Numbered from the stretch's first letter, positions 43,769-54,541 are shown. The stretch: 64,000 bases of DNA from Pseudoalteromonas ulvae UL12 (GCF_014925405.1 NZ_AQHJ01000027.1:1-64000); one strand, 5' to 3'. The notes: a model not told the origin generated them from the sequence alone. Made by a program: numbers and translations.

Positions 43769-45043
43769 CTATAACAATGCAAGCACAGCTTTATTATTTC
43801 GGATCCAAGGTTGCTCAACCTTTACCTCTTGCGAGAGCTTAGTTAATGAATTATTCGCCTGTTGCCATGTGGTAAAAGGATCACTCACCACCAAATAGGC
43901 ACCTTCTCGTTCTAAAGGCAGTACTTTTACCATGCCTAACAATTGATATTTATTAATAAAATGCTCCACCCCTGCTTGGCTATGAATTTTTGCAAATTGA
44001 ATAATAAATCCAGATTCCGGTAACCATTGCTCAGATATCATATTGGAAGAGCTTGCCACAATAGTTGATGACTCAGCTTCGCTTGTCTGCTGCGTGTTAG
44101 TTTCGATGTTCTGCGATTCAGAGATAGATACAGACGCAACGGCTGTTTCGGACGATGCAGCTTTAGTGTTATCAGAGTTCTGCGCGAGTATTGTTTCATC
44201 GATTACAGGAGTGCTGTTTTTTGCTCTCAATTGTTCAACCAGCAGTAAGATTTTTTCACTGGCTGCTTGCCCATTCGCCACGCTCATTTTTGCGTAGTAC
44301 TCACTTTTATCAAGATCAATCGCGACTTTTTCGCCTTTTAAATATATAGAAGCGAGGTTATGCATCGCATAATTATTACCATTTTCTGCCGCTTGTTCGT
44401 ACCAATATAACGATTGCTCGACATCTCGATTCCAAAGCAAAGTCGCTAAGGCAAATTGTGCTTCGACTTCCCCTTGCTTGGCTGATTTTTCAATCCAGGT
44501 CAATCCCGCCTCAATATCTTTAGGCACCACTTTATCTTGAAGTAAAATAGCACCTAATTTTAACTGAGCATGCGACTCCCCTGCTTCGGCCGCTTTTTTA
44601 TACCATTCGTATGAGTGCTTGGCGTCAACAGCCGTTCCTTTACCTTTTTCGTACATCAAGGCCACTTTGCGCTGTGCGGGAATAAAACCCGCCTCAGCAG
44701 AGCGCACGTACCAGTCAAAGGCATCAGTCGAGCTCTTAACAAGCCCTTTTCCTAACTCAAAGGCAACTGCAAGATTAAACATAGCTTCAGGGTGGGACAA
44801 CTCAGCGGCATGGGTTAGGTATGAAATAGATTGGTCGACATTAGTATTCACACTTAAGCCGCGAGCATAGATTTTAGCCATGATAAAGCTGGCATTTGCA
44901 TTGTTGTCTTCGCTGTCTTCACGGCAAAGGGTAAATGCTTCGGAGTATTGTTTTGCAGCAAAGGTCTCTACACAGCTCGCTGCTAATACATGGTGTTGAA
45001 ATAAGACAAAGGGTGCAATTGTTATTATTTTTGTAATGCGCAA
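43769..45043 (-). CDS. Sel1-repeat protein with C-terminal SPOR-like domain
   Basis: A 424-residue secreted protein. It has an N-terminal hydrophobic segment that could be a signal peptide (about 1-22), then six or more Sel1 repeats (for example HPEAMFNLAVAFELGKG, FIPAQRKVALMYEKGKG, ESHAQLKLGAIL), a Ser/Thr-rich linker and a C-terminal domain with FIIQFAKIHSQAGVEHFINKY like SPOR domains. Sel1 repeats mediate protein contacts; SPOR domains bind septal glycan. The start is a TTG at 45043 with GGGAG seven bases upstream; the longer frame starts inside the greA terminator and is rejected. Confidence 0.8.
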   Translation of the reverse strand: MRITKIITIAPFVLFQHHVLAASCVETFAAKQYSEAFTLCREDSEDNNANASFIMAKIYARGLSVNTNVDQSISYLTHAAELSHPEAMFNLAVAFELGKGLVKSSTDAFDWYVRSAEAGFIPAQRKVALMYEKGKGTAVDAKHSYEWYKKAAEAGESHAQLKLGAILLQDKVVPKDIEAGLTWIEKSAKQGEVEAQFALATLLWNRDVEQSLYWYEQAAENGNNYAMHNLASIYLKGEKVAIDLDKSEYYAKMSVANGQAASEKILLLVEQLRAKNSTPVIDETILAQNSDNTKAASSETAVASVSISESQNIETNTQQTSEAESSTIVASSSNMISEQWLPESGFIIQFAKIHSQAGVEHFINKYQLLGMVKVLPLEREGAYLVVSDPFTTWQQANNSLTKLSQEVKVEQPWIRNNKAVLALL

Positions 45044-45054
45044 TTTTATCTCCC

Positions 45055-45085
45055 TAAAAAAAAAGCCCGGTACATACCGAGCTTT
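45055..45085 (-). terminator. terminator of greA
   Basis: On the minus strand AAAGCTCGGTA/TACCGGGCTTT followed by TTTTTTT. It lies 18 bases after greA and only a few bases before the Sel1 ribosome site, so readthrough would feed that gene. Confidence 0.9.
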
Positions 45086-45102
45086 CATTGTAGTCTTGAT
45101 TG

Positions 45103-45579
45103 TTAAATATATTCAACTGCTGTGATTTCATATTCAACGTCACCTTTTGGTGTGGTGACCGTCACTGCATCATCGACTTCTTTTCCTATTAGCCCGCGAG
45201 CGATAGGCGAATTAACAGAAATAAGATTCGCTTTGATATTCGCCTCATCGTCACCAACGATGCGATAAGTGACTTCTTCATCAGTGTCCACATTGACAAT
45301 TGTCACTGTAGTACCAAAAATAACTTTGCCAGTGTTAGGCATTTTAGTTACATCAATCACTTGAACATTAGATAACTTAGCTTCAATTTCTTGAATGCGG
45401 CCTTCACAAAAGCCTTGCTCTTCACGAGCTGCATGATACTCAGCATTTTCTTTTAAGTCGCCGTGTTCACGCGCTTCTGCAATATCAGCAATAATTCTTG
45501 GACGTTTAACTGTTTTGAGTTCGTTTAGTTCTTCACGAAGAAGATCGACACCACGAACAGTCATCGGTGTTTGTTGCAT
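45103..45579 (-). CDS. greA: transcription elongation factor GreA
   Basis: GreA rescues stalled RNA polymerase by stimulating cleavage of backtracked RNA. The 158-residue protein has an N-terminal coiled coil with the family start ([19 protein letters not shown]) and the [25 protein letters not shown] tip motif carrying the catalytic D and E, and the C-terminal FKBP-like domain. Length matches E. coli (158). It follows carB by 50 bases on the same strand, as in several gammaproteobacteria. Confidence 0.97.
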   Translation of the reverse strand: MQQTPMTVRGVDLLREELNELKTVKRPRIIADIAEAREHGDLKENAEYHAAREEQGFCEGRIQEIEAKLSNVQVIDVTKMPNTGKVIFGTTVTIVNVDTDEEVTYRIVGDDEANIKANLISVNSPIARGLIGKEVDDAVTVTTPKGDVEYEITAVEYI

Positions 45580-45629
45580 AAAATCTCGCTTATATACCCT
45601 AGCAACGATGTTACTAGGGTATCCATTTT

Positions 45630-48600
45630 TTATTTTACGCGACGGTGAAGCTCTTGTAATGAATTTACGGTAGAGCGATCGTCCGCTGCATTTGCTTTAC
45701 AGTTTGCAAAAGCGGCGTTAAGCGTAGTGGTATAGTTTGTTTTGTGCTGAAGCGCACCACGACGAAGCACTTTAGAGTCTTCAATCGCTTGACGGCCTTC
45801 AGTTGTATTAACGATATAGCTGTATTCGCCATTTTTAATACGGTCAAGAATATGTGGACGACCCTCGAACACTTTATTCACACGACGTACTTCAATGCCT
45901 GCAGTTTCAAGTGCTGCAGCGGTACCACCTGTTGCATCAATTTCAAAACCAAGTTCTGTCATAATGCGTGCAAGTTCTACAATACGCTTTTTATCGCCGT
46001 TACGCACTGATAATAAAGCACGACCACCACGAGGTAAAATATTTCCTGCACCTAACTGTGCTTTAGCAAAGGCTTCAGCAAAGTTATCGCCCACACCCAT
46101 TACTTCACCAGTCGAACGCATTTCAGGGCCACGGATTGGATCCACACCTTGGAACTTAGCAAATGGTAAAACAACTTCTTTAACGCTGTAGTATGGCGGA
46201 ATTGTTTCTTTGGTAATACCTTGTGAAGCAAGAGATTGACCTGCCATACAACGTGCAGCAATCTTCGCCACTGGTACACCTGTTGCTTTAGAAACAAATG
46301 GAACAGTACGCGCAGCTCGTGGGTTGACTTCGATTAAATACACTTCGCCATCTTTAACAGCGAACTGAGTATTCATCAAACCAACAACACCTAATTCAAG
46401 TGCCATACGCGTTACTTGGTCACGCATACGATCTTGAATTTCCGGGCTCAGTGTATATGGAGGAAGTGAACAGGCTGAGTCACCCGAGTGAACACCCGCT
46501 TGCTCGATATGCTCCATAATACCGCCAATGATCACTTGCTCACCGTCACAAATTGCATCAACGTCGATTTCAATTGCATCATCTAAGAAGTGATCAAGTA
46601 ATACCGGCGCTTCATTCGATGCTTGAACCGCTTCGGTCATGTAACGGCGTAAATCTTCTTCGTCGTACACGATTTCCATCGCACGACCACCAAGTACATA
46701 AGATGGACGAACCACAAGTGGGAAACCAATCTCAAGCGATTTAGCCATAGCTTCTTCAGTAGAAGTCACTGTTGCATTATGCGGTTGTAACAAGTCTAAA
46801 CGCTCAACTAATTGCTGGAAGCGCTCACGATCTTCTGCACGGTCAATCGCATCAGGTGAAGTACCAATTACTGGCACGCCATTCGCTTCTAATTCACGCG
46901 CTAATTTAAGTGGTGTTTGTCCGCCATATTGAACGATTACGCCCTTTGGCTTTTCAACACGAACGATTTCAAGCACATCTTCAAGAGTAATCGGTTCGAA
47001 GTACAAACGATCTGATGTATCGTAGTCTGTAGATACAGTCTCAGGGTTACAGTTAACCATGATCGTTTCATAGCCATCTTCACGCAGTGCCAATGCAGCA
47101 TGTACACAACAGTAATCGAACTCAATACCTTGGCCGATACGGTTTGGACCACCGCCTATGACCATGATTTTGTCTTTATCTGATGGGTTTGCTTCACACT
47201 CTTCATCATAGGTCGAATACATATATGCTGTATCAGAGCTAAACTCTGCTGCACATGTATCAACACGCTTATAAACTGGGCTAATACCAAAGCTATGACG
47301 TTTTTTACGGATTTCAGCTTCAGATACACCGGCTATTTCAGCGATACGTGCATCAGCAAAACCTTTGCGCTTAAGGCGACGAAGGAAGTCTTTAGTCAAG
47401 CCAGCCATTCCGCCCGCTTTAATTGCCGCTTCATCTTTTAAGATGTCTTCAATTTGGACTAAATACCAACGGTCAATTTTGGTGTATTCAAATACATCGT
47501 CAACAGACATGCCGTGACGCATTGCATCTGCGACATACCAGATACGCTCAGCACCTGGCTCACGAAGTTCGTGAATAATCTTTTCTTTTGCACTTGGGTC
47601 ATCTAGGGCAACAATTGGGTTGAAACCTGTAGCACCCACTTCTAAACCGCGAAGTGCTTTTTGTAATGATTCTTGTTGGTTACGACCAATCGCCATGACT
47701 TCACCCACTGATTTCATTTGCGTCGTCAAACGGTCGTTTGCACCAGCAAATTTTTCAAAGTTGAAACGTGGGATTTTTGTTACGACATAATCGATTGAAG
47801 GCTCAAATGATGCTGGTGTTTTACCACCAGTGATGTCATTTTGAAGCTCATCTAAGGTGTAACCGACCGCTAATTTTGCGGCGATTTTTGCAATAGGGAA
47901 ACCGGTTGCTTTTGATGCTAATGCTGATGAACGCGATACACGCGGGTTCATTTCAATGATAACCATACGACCGTCGTCTGGGTTAACACCGAACTGAACG
48001 TTTGAACCACCTGTTTCAACCCCAATCTCACGTAAAACAGCCATCGAGGCATTACGCATGATTTGGTATTCTTTATCAGTCAATGTTTGCGCCGGAGCAA
48101 CGGTGATTGAGTCACCTGTGTGTACACCCATTGGGTCAAAGTTCTCAATCGAACAGACGATGATACAGTTGTCGTTTTTGTCACGAACCACTTCCATCTC
48201 ATACTCTTTCCAACCAATCAAAGATTCATCGATGAGTAGTTCACTAGTAGGAGAAAGATCAAGGCCACGCTCACAGATTTCTTCAAACTCTTCAAGGTTG
48301 TATGCAACACCACCACCTGTTCCACCCATAGTGAAAGAAGGGCGAATAATACAAGGTAAGCCGATGCGCTTTACAATGTCTTTGGCTTCGTCCATTGAGT
48401 GGGCGATTTCTGCACGCGGACACTCAAGGCCAATGTTTTTCATCGCGGCATCAAAACGCTCACGGTTTTCAGCTTTATCGATTGCATCCGCAGTAGCACC
48501 GATTAGCTCAACACCGTGCTTAGCCAATACACCGTACTTGTCTAAATCAAGGGCACAGTTTAGAGCTGTTTGGCCACCCATCGTAGGTAACACAGCATCA

Positions 48601-48848
48601 GGCTTTTCTTTTTCGATAATTTTCTCAACGACTTCCCAATGGATTGGCTCAACATATGTTGCATCCGCCATCTCAGGATCTGTCATGATCGTCGCTGGGT
48701 TAGAATTCACTAGAATGACACGGTAGCCTTCTTCGCGAAGCGCTTTACAGGCTTGTGCACCCGAGTAGTCAAATTCACAGGCTTGGCCGATTACAATTGG
48801 GCCTGCACCTAGGATAAGAATGCTTTTTATATCAGTACGTTTTGGCAT
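45630..48848 (-). CDS. carB: carbamoyl-phosphate synthase large subunit
   Basis: CarB makes carbamoyl phosphate from bicarbonate, ammonia (from CarA) and two ATP, for arginine and pyrimidine synthesis. The 1072-residue protein has two homologous ATP-grasp halves (about 1-550 and 551-935), marked by [17 protein letters not shown] and [17 protein letters not shown], with [10 protein letters not shown] and [10 protein letters not shown], followed by an allosteric MGS-like domain ([16 protein letters not shown]) at the C-terminus. Length equals E. coli (1073). It follows carA by 19 bases. Confidence 0.98.
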   Translation of the reverse strand: MPKRTDIKSILILGAGPIVIGQACEFDYSGAQACKALREEGYRVILVNSNPATIMTDPEMADATYVEPIHWEVVEKIIEKEKPDAVLPTMGGQTALNCALDLDKYGVLAKHGVELIGATADAIDKAENRERFDAAMKNIGLECPRAEIAHSMDEAKDIVKRIGLPCIIRPSFTMGGTGGGVAYNLEEFEEICERGLDLSPTSELLIDESLIGWKEYEMEVVRDKNDNCIIVCSIENFDPMGVHTGDSITVAPAQTLTDKEYQIMRNASMAVLREIGVETGGSNVQFGVNPDDGRMVIIEMNPRVSRSSALASKATGFPIAKIAAKLAVGYTLDELQNDITGGKTPASFEPSIDYVVTKIPRFNFEKFAGANDRLTTQMKSVGEVMAIGRNQQESLQKALRGLEVGATGFNPIVALDDPSAKEKIIHELREPGAERIWYVADAMRHGMSVDDVFEYTKIDRWYLVQIEDILKDEAAIKAGGMAGLTKDFLRRLKRKGFADARIAEIAGVSEAEIRKKRHSFGISPVYKRVDTCAAEFSSDTAYMYSTYDEECEANPSDKDKIMVIGGGPNRIGQGIEFDYCCVHAALALREDGYETIMVNCNPETVSTDYDTSDRLYFEPITLEDVLEIVRVEKPKGVIVQYGGQTPLKLARELEANGVPVIGTSPDAIDRAEDRERFQQLVERLDLLQPHNATVTSTEEAMAKSLEIGFPLVVRPSYVLGGRAMEIVYDEEDLRRYMTEAVQASNEAPVLLDHFLDDAIEIDVDAICDGEQVIIGGIMEHIEQAGVHSGDSACSLPPYTLSPEIQDRMRDQVTRMALELGVVGLMNTQFAVKDGEVYLIEVNPRAARTVPFVSKATGVPVAKIAARCMAGQSLASQGITKETIPPYYSVKEVVLPFAKFQGVDPIRGPEMRSTGEVMGVGDNFAEAFAKAQLGAGNILPRGGRALLSVRNGDKKRIVELARIMTELGFEIDATGGTAAALETAGIEVRRVNKVFEGRPHILDRIKNGEYSYIVNTTEGRQAIEDSKVLRRGALQHKTNYTTTLNAAFANCKANAADDRSTVNSLQELHRRVK

Positions 48849-48867
48849 TGTTACTCTCGGTCCTAAA

Positions 48868-50001
48868 TTATTGTTTACGTGCTTGCATCAAGTCGATGAA
48901 ATGATCAAATAACGGAGCTGCATCATGTGGTCCAGGGCTCGCTTCAGGGTGACCTTGGAAGCTAAACGCTGGCTTATCAGTACGATGAATACCTTGTAAT
49001 GTGCCATCGAATAATGATTTGTGTGTTGCGCGCAATGTATCAGGCAAAGTTGCCTCATCTGCAGCAAAACCATGATTTTGTGCAGTAATCATCACAACAC
49101 CACGATCAAGATCTTTAACTGGGTGGTTACCACCATGGTGACCAAACTTCATTTTAACAGTTTGTGCACCTGAGGCGAGTGCCAGTAATTGGTGACCTAA
49201 ACAAATACCAAAGATAGGTGTATCTGTTTCTAAGAAAGAAGTGATTGCATCAATTGCGTACGTACACGGTGCCGGGTCTCCCGGTCCATTTGATAAAAAG
49301 ATACCATCTGGATTAAGCGCTAATACGTCTTTTGCGCTAGTTTGTGCAGGGACAACCGTTAGCTTACAGCCTCGGTCTACTAACATACGTAAGATGTTAC
49401 GTTTTACACCAAAATCATAGGCAACAACATGGAATTTTTGCTCTTCTTCAGCAAGGGTTTTGAAACCTTCACCTAACGTCCAGCTTCCTTCATTCCATTG
49501 ATATTGTTCAGTTGTAGTAACAACTTTTGCAAGATCCATCCCTTTTAGACCAGGGAAAGCCTTTGCTGCTTCCAATGCTTTTTCTTCGTCAATCTCACCG
49601 GCAATAATACAGCCATTCTGCGCACCTTTATCACGTAGAATGCGAGTAAGCTTACGGGTGTCGATGTCTGCAATACCTAAGATATTACGGGCTTTTAAAT
49701 ATTCATCTAATGATTGCTCATTACGGAAATTACTCGCTAGCAGAGGCAAATCACGAATAACTAGGCCTTTAGCCCAGATTTTATTCGCTTCTTCGTCTTC
49801 GCTGTTAGTGCCCGTATTACCCACATGCGGATAAGTCAGGGTTACGATTTGTTCCGCATATGAGGGATCAGTTAAAATCTCCTGATAGCCTGTCATTGAT
49901 GTATTAAACACTACTTCACCGACTGAAATACCTTCAGCCCCAATAGCAGTACCGCGGAACACTGTGCCGTCTTCTAGGACTAACAAAGCGGATATAGTCA
50001 A
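48868..50001 (-). CDS. carA: carbamoyl-phosphate synthase small subunit (glutaminase)
   Basis: CarA hydrolyses glutamine and channels ammonia to CarB. The 377-residue protein has the N-terminal domain ([21 protein letters not shown]) and a class I glutamine amidotransferase domain with the nucleophilic cysteine in [12 protein letters not shown] and the H-E pair in [13 protein letters not shown]. The start is a TTG directly after the very strong ribosome site TAGGAGGTTAAC; no ATG or GTG fits. A 205-base leader separates it from dapB. Confidence 0.97.
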   Translation of the reverse strand: MTISALLVLEDGTVFRGTAIGAEGISVGEVVFNTSMTGYQEILTDPSYAEQIVTLTYPHVGNTGTNSEDEEANKIWAKGLVIRDLPLLASNFRNEQSLDEYLKARNILGIADIDTRKLTRILRDKGAQNGCIIAGEIDEEKALEAAKAFPGLKGMDLAKVVTTTEQYQWNEGSWTLGEGFKTLAEEEQKFHVVAYDFGVKRNILRMLVDRGCKLTVVPAQTSAKDVLALNPDGIFLSNGPGDPAPCTYAIDAITSFLETDTPIFGICLGHQLLALASGAQTVKMKFGHHGGNHPVKDLDRGVVMITAQNHGFAADEATLPDTLRATHKSLFDGTLQGIHRTDKPAFSFQGHPEASPGPHDAAPLFDHFIDLMQARKQ

Positions 50002-50206
50002 GTTAACCTCCTAACAGTAAAAAACGGGTGTAAAAACTGACGATTTACGACCCGCTCAAGGCGTTTGGAAACACGCAAAATAAATTTTGGCAAATTGTGC
50101 TTATTCTAGAATAAAAAGCGTCGCAGGTCTAACCCTAATTACATAAAATATAAAAATAGCGCCTTTCACATAAAAATTGAGTCAAAGCGCTAAAAAAAAA
50201 CCTTTT

Positions 50207-51010
50207 CTACTTAAAACCTAGCACATCTTGCATATCATAAAGTCCTGCCGGTTGATTTTTCAACCAAGCCGCAGCCCTTACTGCACCTTGTGCAAAGGTC
50301 ATTCTAGAACTCGCTTTGTGTGTAATTTCGAGCCTTTCGCCCATAGATGCGAAATAAGCCGTATGTTCACCGACTATATCCCCCGCTCTTAACACTGAAT
50401 AGCCAATTTCGTTTTGAGATTTCTCTTCATGATCGTGATGACGATCATAACGAGCAACTTCGTCATGTTGCCAGCCTTTTGCCTTTGCAATCGCCTCTCC
50501 AATCGCTAACGCAGTGCCAGAAGGTGCATCAATTTTATGGCGGTGGTGAGCTTCGAAAACTTCGATATCAATGTCATCTGATAATGTTTTCGCCGCTGTT
50601 TGCACTAAATTCAGTAGTAAATTAATCCCGACACTGAAGTTGCGAGAAAACACTATGGGAATAGTTTTAGCAGCTTGCTGTAATTTCGCAAACTCGTCTG
50701 CACTTAGCCCTGTCGTGCCTATTACCATGGGCAGTTTATGTGCAACCGCAAATTCCAAATGCGTCAACATCCCTTGCGGCAATGTAAAATCAATCAGTAC
50801 ATCGATTGCGTCTGTTTCAGCGTGCTGATAATCACTAAAAGCTAGCTGACACGCTGTCGAGCCAATAATTGGGCCAACTGAAATTTGATAGAAGGTCGAA
50901 CTCGGTCGTACAAATGCCCCCGCGATTTGACTCTGCGTTGCTTTTTCTGTTGCTTGTAATAATGCTTGCCCCATACGGCCATTCGCACCAAAAACACCAA
51001 TTCTAATCAT
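50207..51010 (-). CDS. dapB: 4-hydroxy-tetrahydrodipicolinate reductase
   Basis: DapB reduces 4-hydroxy-tetrahydrodipicolinate with NAD(P)H in lysine and diaminopimelate synthesis. The 267-residue protein has the nucleotide loop GANGRMGQALL at 8-18, IDFTLP and GTTGLSADEF, and the active-site signature EAHHRHKIDAPSGTAL. Length matches E. coli (273). It lies upstream of carA on the same strand; this gene order is shared with many gammaproteobacteria. Confidence 0.97.
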   Translation of the reverse strand: MIRIGVFGANGRMGQALLQATEKATQSQIAGAFVRPSSTFYQISVGPIIGSTACQLAFSDYQHAETDAIDVLIDFTLPQGMLTHLEFAVAHKLPMVIGTTGLSADEFAKLQQAAKTIPIVFSRNFSVGINLLLNLVQTAAKTLSDDIDIEVFEAHHRHKIDAPSGTALAIGEAIAKAKGWQHDEVARYDRHHDHEEKSQNEIGYSVLRAGDIVGEHTAYFASMGERLEITHKASSRMTFAQGAVRAAAWLKNQPAGLYDMQDVLGFK

Positions 51011-51345
51011 ATTATTCTCTTTATTAATAAGTGGTTAAATTGCACCTTACCCAACCTGTTTGTTTATTAAAAAAGCAGATAAAGGCTTTTTAACCAGCAA
51101 TTATTACGATATGTTAAGTTTAATGTTTATTTATCGCGGATGCACCAAAGGGTTTCGCCCAGATAAATAGACAGCTATTGATAGGCACAGTGTAACAATA
51201 AAAATTTGACAAAACATCTAGCCATCTATACATTCGCACTTCCTTAGATTTAAGGCGCCGATTTGGTCTTTGGCTTGCGGGCGCTTGAAAAATGCAGCTA
51301 AAAAAGGAACTCGTGGGCTGCGTCGTTATTTATTAAGAGGTTTAT
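51011..51345. other. intergenic region and structured leader upstream of the second NhaC-family gene
   Basis: The divergent region between dapB and the antiporter. A promoter-like pair TTGACA (51206-51211) and TACATT (51229-51234), 17 bases apart, predicts a leader of about 105 nt. The leader contains two stems: positions 51249-51259 with 51280-51290 (GCGCC/GGCGC core, one mismatch) and 51294-51298 with 51317-51321 (GCAGC/GCTGC). I do not recognise a known riboswitch. Confidence 0.5.
51206..51234 (+). promoter_or_regulatory. predicted sigma-70 promoter of the second NhaC-family gene
   Basis: TTGACA, 17-base spacer, TACATT. Near-consensus -35 element; transcription should begin near 51241. 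Confidence 0.65.
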
Positions 51346-52659
51346 ATGCAGTCTACATACAGCAAGTTAAACGCTAAGTTATCTTTGCTTCCACTTCTAA
51401 GCTTTGTCGCCATTTTTTTAGGTGCAGGTCTATACCTTCAATCACAAGGAGTCGATTACGCGTTTTATCAACTGCCCGCTCCTGTTGCGATTTTACCTGC
51501 TATATTGCTCGCCTTTTTCTTAAATAAAGCATCAATTAATCAGTCTGTTGATACCTTTATCAAAGGGGCTGGCCACAGCAATATCATTACAATGTGTCTG
51601 ATTTACTTGCTTGCTGGTGCGTTTTCAACCGTTGCTGGTGCAACTGGCGGAGTTGATGCCGTCGTCAATGCTGGGCTTGATTTAGTTCCGCCTAGTTTCT
51701 TATTACCTGGTTTGTTTTTGATTTCTGCGATAGTGGCAACAGCCATGGGAACATCAATGGGTACTATTGGTGCCATTGGCCCAATTGCCTATGCGTTATC
51801 AATTAAAACAGGAATGGATCCTGCTCTAGTTGCTGGCGCTGTGGTTTCTGGCGCGATGTTTGGCGATAATTTATCGATTATTTCCGACACCACTATTGCG
51901 GCTACGCGTACGCAAGGGTGTGAAATGAAAGACAAATTTCGTGAAAACTTTAAAATTGCCGTTCCAGCTGCAATTTTAACCGTTATTTTGTTATTTGTGC
52001 TAACTCCAGAACCTGAAGTCATTGACGTGAAAGAGTACGATTTACTTTTGGTTTTACCCTATGCCTTTATCTTAATTCTAGCTGTAATGGGCTTCAATGT
52101 GTTTGTGGTGTTATTCAGTGGCATTGTATTTGCGGGTTTAATGGGCTTTACCGGTGACTATCAAGGCAGTGCCTTCATAAAAGATATTTACGAAGGCTTT
52201 AGTGGCATGCAAGAGATATTTTTACTGTCAATGTTGATTGGTGGGTTGTCCGAGTTTATCCGGATAAATGGCGGCCTAGACTATATTACCAATAAAATTC
52301 AGGCTCTCACTAAAGTGATTGCCAAATGGAATCGTAAAGTGGCTGATCAACTTGGAATTGCTGCGTTAGTCTTAACTTCAAACCTTTGCATTGCCAATAA
52401 TACAGTATCAATTATTGTTGCGGGCCCAATAGCAAAAAAACTGGCTGAAGATGGCAAAATTTCGGGCAAGCGTTCAGCAAGCCTGTTAGATATTTTCGCC
52501 TGTGTGATGCAAGGTTCGTTACCTTATGGTGCGCAAGCATTGTTACTCGGTGCGACATTCCAAATTTCGCCTTGGCAAGTTTCAACCTCTTCTTATTACT
52601 GCTTTATTTTAGCCTTTACGGCCATTGCGGTGATTTGTATTAATCGGCACAAAGCCTAA
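51346..52659 (+). CDS. Na+/H+ antiporter NhaC-family transporter (second of two)
   Basis: A 437-residue polytopic protein with about 11-12 transmembrane helices. Landmarks are STVAGATGGVDAVVNAGLD, TAMGTSMGTIGAIGPIAYAL, and GAMFGDNLSIISDTTIAATRTQG. It is more divergent from the first NhaC paralogue (34.5-35.9 kb) than a recent duplicate would be. In some relatives such proteins carry amino acids; the substrate cannot be told here. A ribosome site AAGAGGTTTAT precedes the ATG, after the structured leader. Confidence 0.87.
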   Translation: MQSTYSKLNAKLSLLPLLSFVAIFLGAGLYLQSQGVDYAFYQLPAPVAILPAILLAFFLNKASINQSVDTFIKGAGHSNIITMCLIYLLAGAFSTVAGATGGVDAVVNAGLDLVPPSFLLPGLFLISAIVATAMGTSMGTIGAIGPIAYALSIKTGMDPALVAGAVVSGAMFGDNLSIISDTTIAATRTQGCEMKDKFRENFKIAVPAAILTVILLFVLTPEPEVIDVKEYDLLLVLPYAFILILAVMGFNVFVVLFSGIVFAGLMGFTGDYQGSAFIKDIYEGFSGMQEIFLLSMLIGGLSEFIRINGGLDYITNKIQALTKVIAKWNRKVADQLGIAALVLTSNLCIANNTVSIIVAGPIAKKLAEDGKISGKRSASLLDIFACVMQGSLPYGAQALLLGATFQISPWQVSTSSYYCFILAFTAIAVICINRHKA

Positions 52660-52663
52660 ATTA

Positions 52664-52708
52664 CTAAGAATAAAAAATGCAGCTTTTCGCTGCATTTTTT
52701 ATTCTTAG
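52664..52708 (+). terminator. long terminator after the second NhaC-family gene
   Basis: A perfect 20-bp inverted repeat (arms 52664-52683 and 52689-52708) with a five-base loop TTTTC. The core GCAGC stem is followed by TTTTTTATT. Confidence 0.9.
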
Positions 52709-52768
52709 TCACTCAACGATTCAATTTGTTCTACACTGAGCTGTATATTTCGTCAATATCCTTACTCT

Positions 52769-53539
52769 ATGAAAAAATTAATCGCCTGCTGTGTATTTAT
52801 CTCTGCCAATGCTTCTGCTGCAACCTGGAGCCAAACTCAACTCCACTTTAATCAAGGGGATTTTCTTAATCCATTCACCAATGAGAAAAGCAGCACTCAA
52901 GTGGCTACATTGCAGCACAGCTCATCCTACCAATTGGGCGATAATTTCTTCTTTGTTGACTTTATTAAAGATAATCACACGGATGGGTATCAAGACAACG
53001 AGTATTACGGAGAGTTTTATTCGAGCATCAGTTTTTCAAAAGCCACTTCAAAACACATTTCTTTTGGTGCTCTTAAAGATGTAGGCGCTGTGATAGGCGT
53101 AAATGCCGCAGGCGATGCGAATGTCGTGAAGTATTTACCTGGCATAAAGCTGTACTGGGATGTGCCTGGTTTTGCATTTTTTAATACACTGATCACCGGC
53201 TATCTCGATGATAATGGCGGACTGATATCAGGTGGTGCGCCTGCTGAATCTGACAGCTGGATGATTGACACCGCTTGGGGTTTACCTTTTAACATCGGCA
53301 ATCAACGCTTTAATTTTACGGGTCATATTGAATACATTGATGGCAGACAAAATGAGTTAGGTAAAGAGGTGAATAGTTGGGTATTGGCTCAACCTATATT
53401 GCAATGGGATTTAGGCCACGCACTTGAATTTGAAGAAAATACCCTTTTACTGGGTGTAAAATGGCAGGTTTGGCACAATAAACTCGGGACTGATAACAAT
53501 GAATCAGCCCCACAACTTCACGTCGCCTGGACATTCTAG
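52769..53539 (+). CDS. Tsx-like nucleoside-specific outer-membrane channel
   Basis: A 256-residue outer-membrane protein: signal peptide about 1-18 (ending ASA), then beta strands of the Tsx/OmpK family (WSQTQLHFNQGDFLNPF, NFFFVDFIKDN, HISFGALKDVGAVIGVN, TGYLDDNGG), finishing in an aromatic residue (WTF) as required for barrel insertion. Tsx in E. coli passes nucleosides; the family also serves as a phage receptor. Specificity not shown here. Confidence 0.82.
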   Translation: MKKLIACCVFISANASAATWSQTQLHFNQGDFLNPFTNEKSSTQVATLQHSSSYQLGDNFFFVDFIKDNHTDGYQDNEYYGEFYSSISFSKATSKHISFGALKDVGAVIGVNAAGDANVVKYLPGIKLYWDVPGFAFFNTLITGYLDDNGGLISGGAPAESDSWMIDTAWGLPFNIGNQRFNFTGHIEYIDGRQNELGKEVNSWVLAQPILQWDLGHALEFEENTLLLGVKWQVWHNKLGTDNNESAPQLHVAWTF

Positions 53540-53573
53540 TTCACACACCCACTGATGCCTGACGTGTATTATT

Positions 53574-54371
53574 TTATAATTTACAACCAGGCTTCTTACC
53601 GGCACTTGCTGCAGCTTGGTGAAGTTTCATCACCGATGGCATTTGGTTGCGTAAATCACCAATCCGAGTAGAAGGCGCTGGATGAGTCGATAAAAACTCA
53701 GGCGTGTTACCACTGCCTGCTGTACTCATATTTTGCCACAAAGTAATGGATTCCTTTGGATTAAATCCTGCTTTTGACATCAGTTCTAAGCCAATTTCAT
53801 CCGCCTCAGATTCATGAGTACGGCTAAAAGGTAACGTCACCCCATATTGAGTGCCAACCCCCAATGCCATCATAATCGCACCTTGGTATTCATTTTGGAT
53901 ACTTCGTAGCGATGCATCTGCCGCTTGCATACCCAGTTGTATCGCTGAATTTTGTGATGCTCGCTCATTTGAATGCTCCGCAATCACATGCCCCACCTCA
54001 TGCCCCATGACAGTGGCAACTTGATGCTGATTTGTAGCCACTTTTAATAACCCCGTATGAACACCTATTTTACCGCCCGGCAGTGCAAAGGCATTGGCTG
54101 ATGGTTCATCAAATACGACAACCTCCCATTGCTGCTGCGCATATTTATCGGGTAAAACGGCAATTACATTATCCGCGATACACTGAATATAACGATTCAC
54201 TTTTTGATCGTTATTAATTGGCAGCTGTTGCTTTAATTGCTCAAAGCTTTGCTTTCCCATGGTGTTCATTTGCCCATCTGAATACAAGGCTAATTGTGTC
54301 CGACCTGTTGGCGAAGTCTTACACCCGACCAAAGCCGCGCTAATAGATAAAGCTAAAAGTATGCGTTTCAT
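53574..54371 (-). CDS. M48 family periplasmic metalloprotease (lipoprotein)
   Basis: A 265-residue lipoprotein (lipobox LVGCK, cysteine at 17) with a zinc protease domain: HEVGHVIAEHS carries the HExxH motif at about 133 and an EAD-type third ligand follows in HESEADEIGLEL. It resembles LoiP/YcaL-type proteases that degrade misassembled outer-membrane proteins. It has no operon partner and lies convergent with the Tsx-like gene. Confidence 0.9.
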   Translation of the reverse strand: MKRILLALSISAALVGCKTSPTGRTQLALYSDGQMNTMGKQSFEQLKQQLPINNDQKVNRYIQCIADNVIAVLPDKYAQQQWEVVVFDEPSANAFALPGGKIGVHTGLLKVATNQHQVATVMGHEVGHVIAEHSNERASQNSAIQLGMQAADASLRSIQNEYQGAIMMALGVGTQYGVTLPFSRTHESEADEIGLELMSKAGFNPKESITLWQNMSTAGSGNTPEFLSTHPAPSTRIGDLRNQMPSVMKLHQAAASAGKKPGCKL

Positions 54372-54541
54372 GTTGTTCCTTGATAAAAATCTGTCATATC
54401 GAATATTCTAATCTAGCCCCTTTGGATTTAATAGTCGCAAATAGCAAGCGGCATCATTGCACAACTATTGTCGAGTAATTGACTTGTTAAACGTAACGAA
54501 ATCCCTAGACTATAGCTCCCCTTTATCATTGAGCGTATTTA

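Noticed and set aside
45044..45088. Upstream extension of the Sel1 gene to an ATG at 45088
   Set aside because: It would be encoded by the greA terminator hairpin; the TTG at 45043 has a proper ribosome site and begins a signal-like segment.
48058..48726. Open frame of 222 codons on the plus strand opposite carB
   Set aside because: It lies fully inside carB, has the Ser/Arg/Pro-rich composition of an antisense shadow, no ribosome site and no recognisable domain.
51241..51345. Lysine riboswitch upstream of the NhaC-family gene
   Set aside because: The conserved AGAGGTGC, GGAG and CCGAA elements are not present and the leader is too short.
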